DNA of 64,000 nt from Chitinophagaceae bacterium (GTDB lineage Bacteria; Bacteroidota; Bacteroidia; Chitinophagales; Chitinophagaceae): positions 62,001 to 126,000 of the forward strand of contig JAGFIS010000011.1 in assembly GCA_024103425.1 (NCBI GenBank). The letters are read 5' to 3'. Both the position numbers and the translations under genes were made by a program. Each line of letters opens with the position of its first letter. The first letter of the stretch is position 1. The notes under the pieces are model-generated. The model had not been told where the DNA came from. It saw only the letters and a program-made list of their open reading frames with translations, and made no database searches. Below, piece after piece: positions 62,192-64,000 of this stretch.

Positions 62192-64000
62192 TCATTTCAA
62201 CCCCCTGAATCTCAGCAGGGGCTGTATTGAAGGATCCTTCCCTCTGAAATTCTTGTAGAGCTCTGCAAAATCCTGAGTGTTCCCGCGGGAGAGAATCATA
62301 TCTCTGAATCGCTGTCCGTTGGCTCTTGTCATTCCTCCGTTTTCTTCAAACCACGTATAAGCGTCGTGGTCGAGCATCTCAGACCAGCTGTAGGCGTAGT
62401 AAGCAGATGAATAGCCCAGGCTCCAGATATGCAGGAAGTAAGATGAGCGGTAGCGCGGCGGCACATAATCAATCCACAGGTTCATTTTACCAAGGCTCTC
62501 TTCTTCAAATTTATTGACATCTTGTAATGGTGCATCGGGTCCCAGTGTATGCCAGTTCATATCGAGCGCGGCAGCAGCAAGATATTCGGTAAAAGCATAT
62601 CCCTGGTTGAAGGTACCGGCTTTCTTGATTTTATCAATAAGCGATTGTGGAAGTGCCTCACCGGTCTGGTAATGCTTGGCATAATTCTTCAGCACTTGAG
62701 GATAAAGAGACCAGTGTTCGTTGAACTGTGAAGGGAATTCCACAAAGTCGCGCGGAGTGTTGGTACCGGAAAGGCTGGGGTATTGCTGACTGGCAAACAT
62801 GCCATGGAGGGCATGGCCGAATTCGTGGAACATGGTGGTGACATCATCAAAGCTCAACAGTGCAGGCTGACCTTTAGCCGGTTTAGTGAAGTTGCAGACG
62901 TTGTACACAACAGGTTTGGTGCCGAAGAGTCCGGATTGATTAACGAGATTGTCCATCCAGGCACCACCGTTCTTATTGTCTCTTTTAAAGTAATCGCAAT
63001 AAAAGAGTGCGAGCGGACTGCCGTCTTCTTCAAACACTTCAAAAACGCGAACGTCTTCCTGGTAAACAGGCAGGTCTTTGCGCTCCTTAAAGGTGATACC
63101 ATATAATTGATTGGCAGCATAGAACACACCGTTCAACAATACACTGTCCAAAACAAAGTAAGGTTTGATCTGATTGTTGTCTAAATCATATTTAGCCTTG
63201 CGCACTTGCTCTGCATAATAATCCCAGTCGTAAGCTTTTAGTTCGAAGTCGTTGCCTTGCTCTTTAATCAGTTTCTGAATATCAGCAGCCTCCTGTTGTG
63301 CTTTAGCTACAGATGCAGGAATCAGTTGATTCAGGAAGTTAAAAACATTCTCGGGTGTCTTTGCCATCTGGTCCTGCAGCCTCCAGGCAGAATAATTGGG
63401 GAAGCCTAACAGTTTTGCTTTTTCAGTTCTCAGTTGTGCCAGACGTGCTATCAGGCTGCGGGTGTCGTTAGAGTCGCCTCTCTCGGCACGGTTCCACGAA
63501 GCTTCAAAAAGTTTTTCACGGATTTCCCTGTTTTTCAGCGAGGATAGTTCAGGTTGCTGCGTTGTATTTTTAAGGGTGATTTTCCATTTGCCCGGTTCAT
63601 TGCCTGCATTTGCTGCAGCAGCGGCTATTTCTCCTTCACTCAATCCGTCGAGGAGCTTTACATCATCAACCACGAGTGCCCCTTCTTTACCTGCCGCCAG
63701 CAGCATATTGGAAAACTTGGTACTCAGGGAAGCGTCTTCTTCATTAAGCTTTTTCAGTTTCTCTTTGTCGGCGTCAGACAGTTTTGCTCCGGCAATAATG
63801 AATTGCTGATAATAGTATTCTACGAGGTGCAGGCTTTCGGGATCAAGATTCAGATTAGCCCTGTCGTTATATACAGCCTCAACGCGTTTGAATAATTTAG
63901 GATTGAGGTGGATTGCATCATCGTGAGCAGCAAATTTTGCTGAGAATTCTTCGTCTATTTTCTGAAGTTCGTCGTTAGTATTAGCACTGGTAAGTACACC
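62192..64000 (-). CDS. M3-family oligopeptidase (peptidyl-dipeptidase Dcp/OpdA type), N-terminus beyond window
   Basis: 603 residues are visible, with the frame open to base 64000, so the N-terminus lies outside. The zinc site is FDDVTTMFHEFGHALHGMF (HEFGH), with the third ligand Glu about 25 residues on, and the M3 C-terminal HisTyr-rich segment PPRYRSSYFLHIWSLGYSSAYYAYSWSEML. Upstream are the helical Dcp domains (LNLDPESLHLVEYYYQ). The enzyme releases dipeptides or cuts oligopeptides; a signal peptide cannot be judged. The stop at 62192 lies 17 bases from the last palindrome of the repeat array. Confidence 0.93.
   Translation of the reverse strand, partial: GVLTSANTNDELQKIDEEFSAKFAAHDDAIHLNPKLFKRVEAVYNDRANLNLDPESLHLVEYYYQQFIIAGAKLSDADKEKLKKLNEEDASLSTKFSNMLLAAGKEGALVVDDVKLLDGLSEGEIAAAAANAGNEPGKWKITLKNTTQQPELSSLKNREIREKLFEASWNRAERGDSNDTRSLIARLAQLRTEKAKLLGFPNYSAWRLQDQMAKTPENVFNFLNQLIPASVAKAQQEAADIQKLIKEQGNDFELKAYDWDYYAEQVRKAKYDLDNNQIKPYFVLDSVLLNGVFYAANQLYGITFKERKDLPVYQEDVRVFEVFEEDGSPLALFYCDYFKRDNKNGGAWMDNLVNQSGLFGTKPVVYNVCNFTKPAKGQPALLSFDDVTTMFHEFGHALHGMFASQQYPSLSGTNTPRDFVEFPSQFNEHWSLYPQVLKNYAKHYQTGEALPQSLIDKIKKAGTFNQGYAFTEYLAAAALDMNWHTLGPDAPLQDVNKFEEESLGKMNLWIDYVPPRYRSSYFLHIWSLGYSSAYYAYSWSEMLDHDAYTWFEENGGMTRANGQRFRDMILSRGNTQDFAELYKNFRGKDPSIQPLLRFRGLK

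Overview
The window looks like chromosomal DNA of a Bacteroidota bacterium, most likely from the Chitinophagaceae or a close relative. Supporting signs are a SusC/SusD pair, a DUF4270 lipoprotein behind a half-length glycogen-synthase-like protein, a GSCFA protein, many lipoprotein and signal peptides ending in AQ or SQ, and several promoters with the Bacteroidota -7 element TAnnTTTG instead of a sigma70 TATAAT box. No rRNA, tRNA, CRISPR array, prophage or integrase was seen. Both ends cut a gene: an Fe-S reductase-type protein at the left (minus strand) and an M3 oligopeptidase at the right (minus strand).

Layout. 1-3.0 kb: CCG-domain Fe-S protein, divergent from an ATP-grasp protein, a YceI protein and a LysE-type exporter. 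3.4-13.2 kb: a carbohydrate module. A leftward operon (FHS sugar permease, ROK sugar kinase, small membrane protein) is divergent from a rightward set (glgA, glgC, SLC45-type maltose/sucrose permease, GH13 maltodextrin hydrolase). Together these could import sugars, phosphorylate them, store them as glycogen and degrade maltodextrins. 13.4-17.9 kb: tail-specific protease, then pdhA, a membrane-anchored TPR protein and ribH. 18-21.8 kb: a distinctly AT-rich island with an LTA-synthase-like enzyme head to head with a GDPD/menorin-like protein. 21.8-30.4 kb: hydrolases, an RCC1-repeat lipoprotein, a two-component system, a lactate-oxidase family enzyme and a LOG-family protein. 30.6-40.6 kb: half-size glycogen-synthase-like protein with DUF4270, Dps, an M1 peptidase, metK, rlmB-type methylase, HMG-CoA lyase-like protein and GSCFA protein. 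40.7-52.3 kb: flippase, lepA, LysM protein, M20 amidohydrolase and SusC/SusD. 52.4-60.9 kb: TlpA-like thioredoxin, two tandem LTA-synthase-like enzymes divergent from a PAP2 phosphatase and a CorC-type transporter, and a second GH13 lipoprotein. 61.1-62.2 kb: a solitary Y1 (IS200/RAYT-like) transposase followed by a tandem array of about 186-bp units, each with three different palindromes. 62.2-64 kb: M3 peptidase.

The most interesting items are: (1) the Y1 transposase with its three-copy, three-palindrome tandem array and a decayed fourth copy; (2) two loci where LTA-synthase-like phosphotransferases are divergently paired with a phospholipid- or glycerophosphodiester-type hydrolase, in a lineage not known for lipoteichoic acid; (3) family members with altered key residues or architecture: a ROK kinase without its zinc cysteines, a GDPD-like protein without the first catalytic His, an LtaS-like enzyme with Ser for Thr, an FHS permease with a large inserted domain, and a glycogen synthase reduced to its N-terminal half. 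All functions are inferred from reading motifs by eye; no database search was possible.
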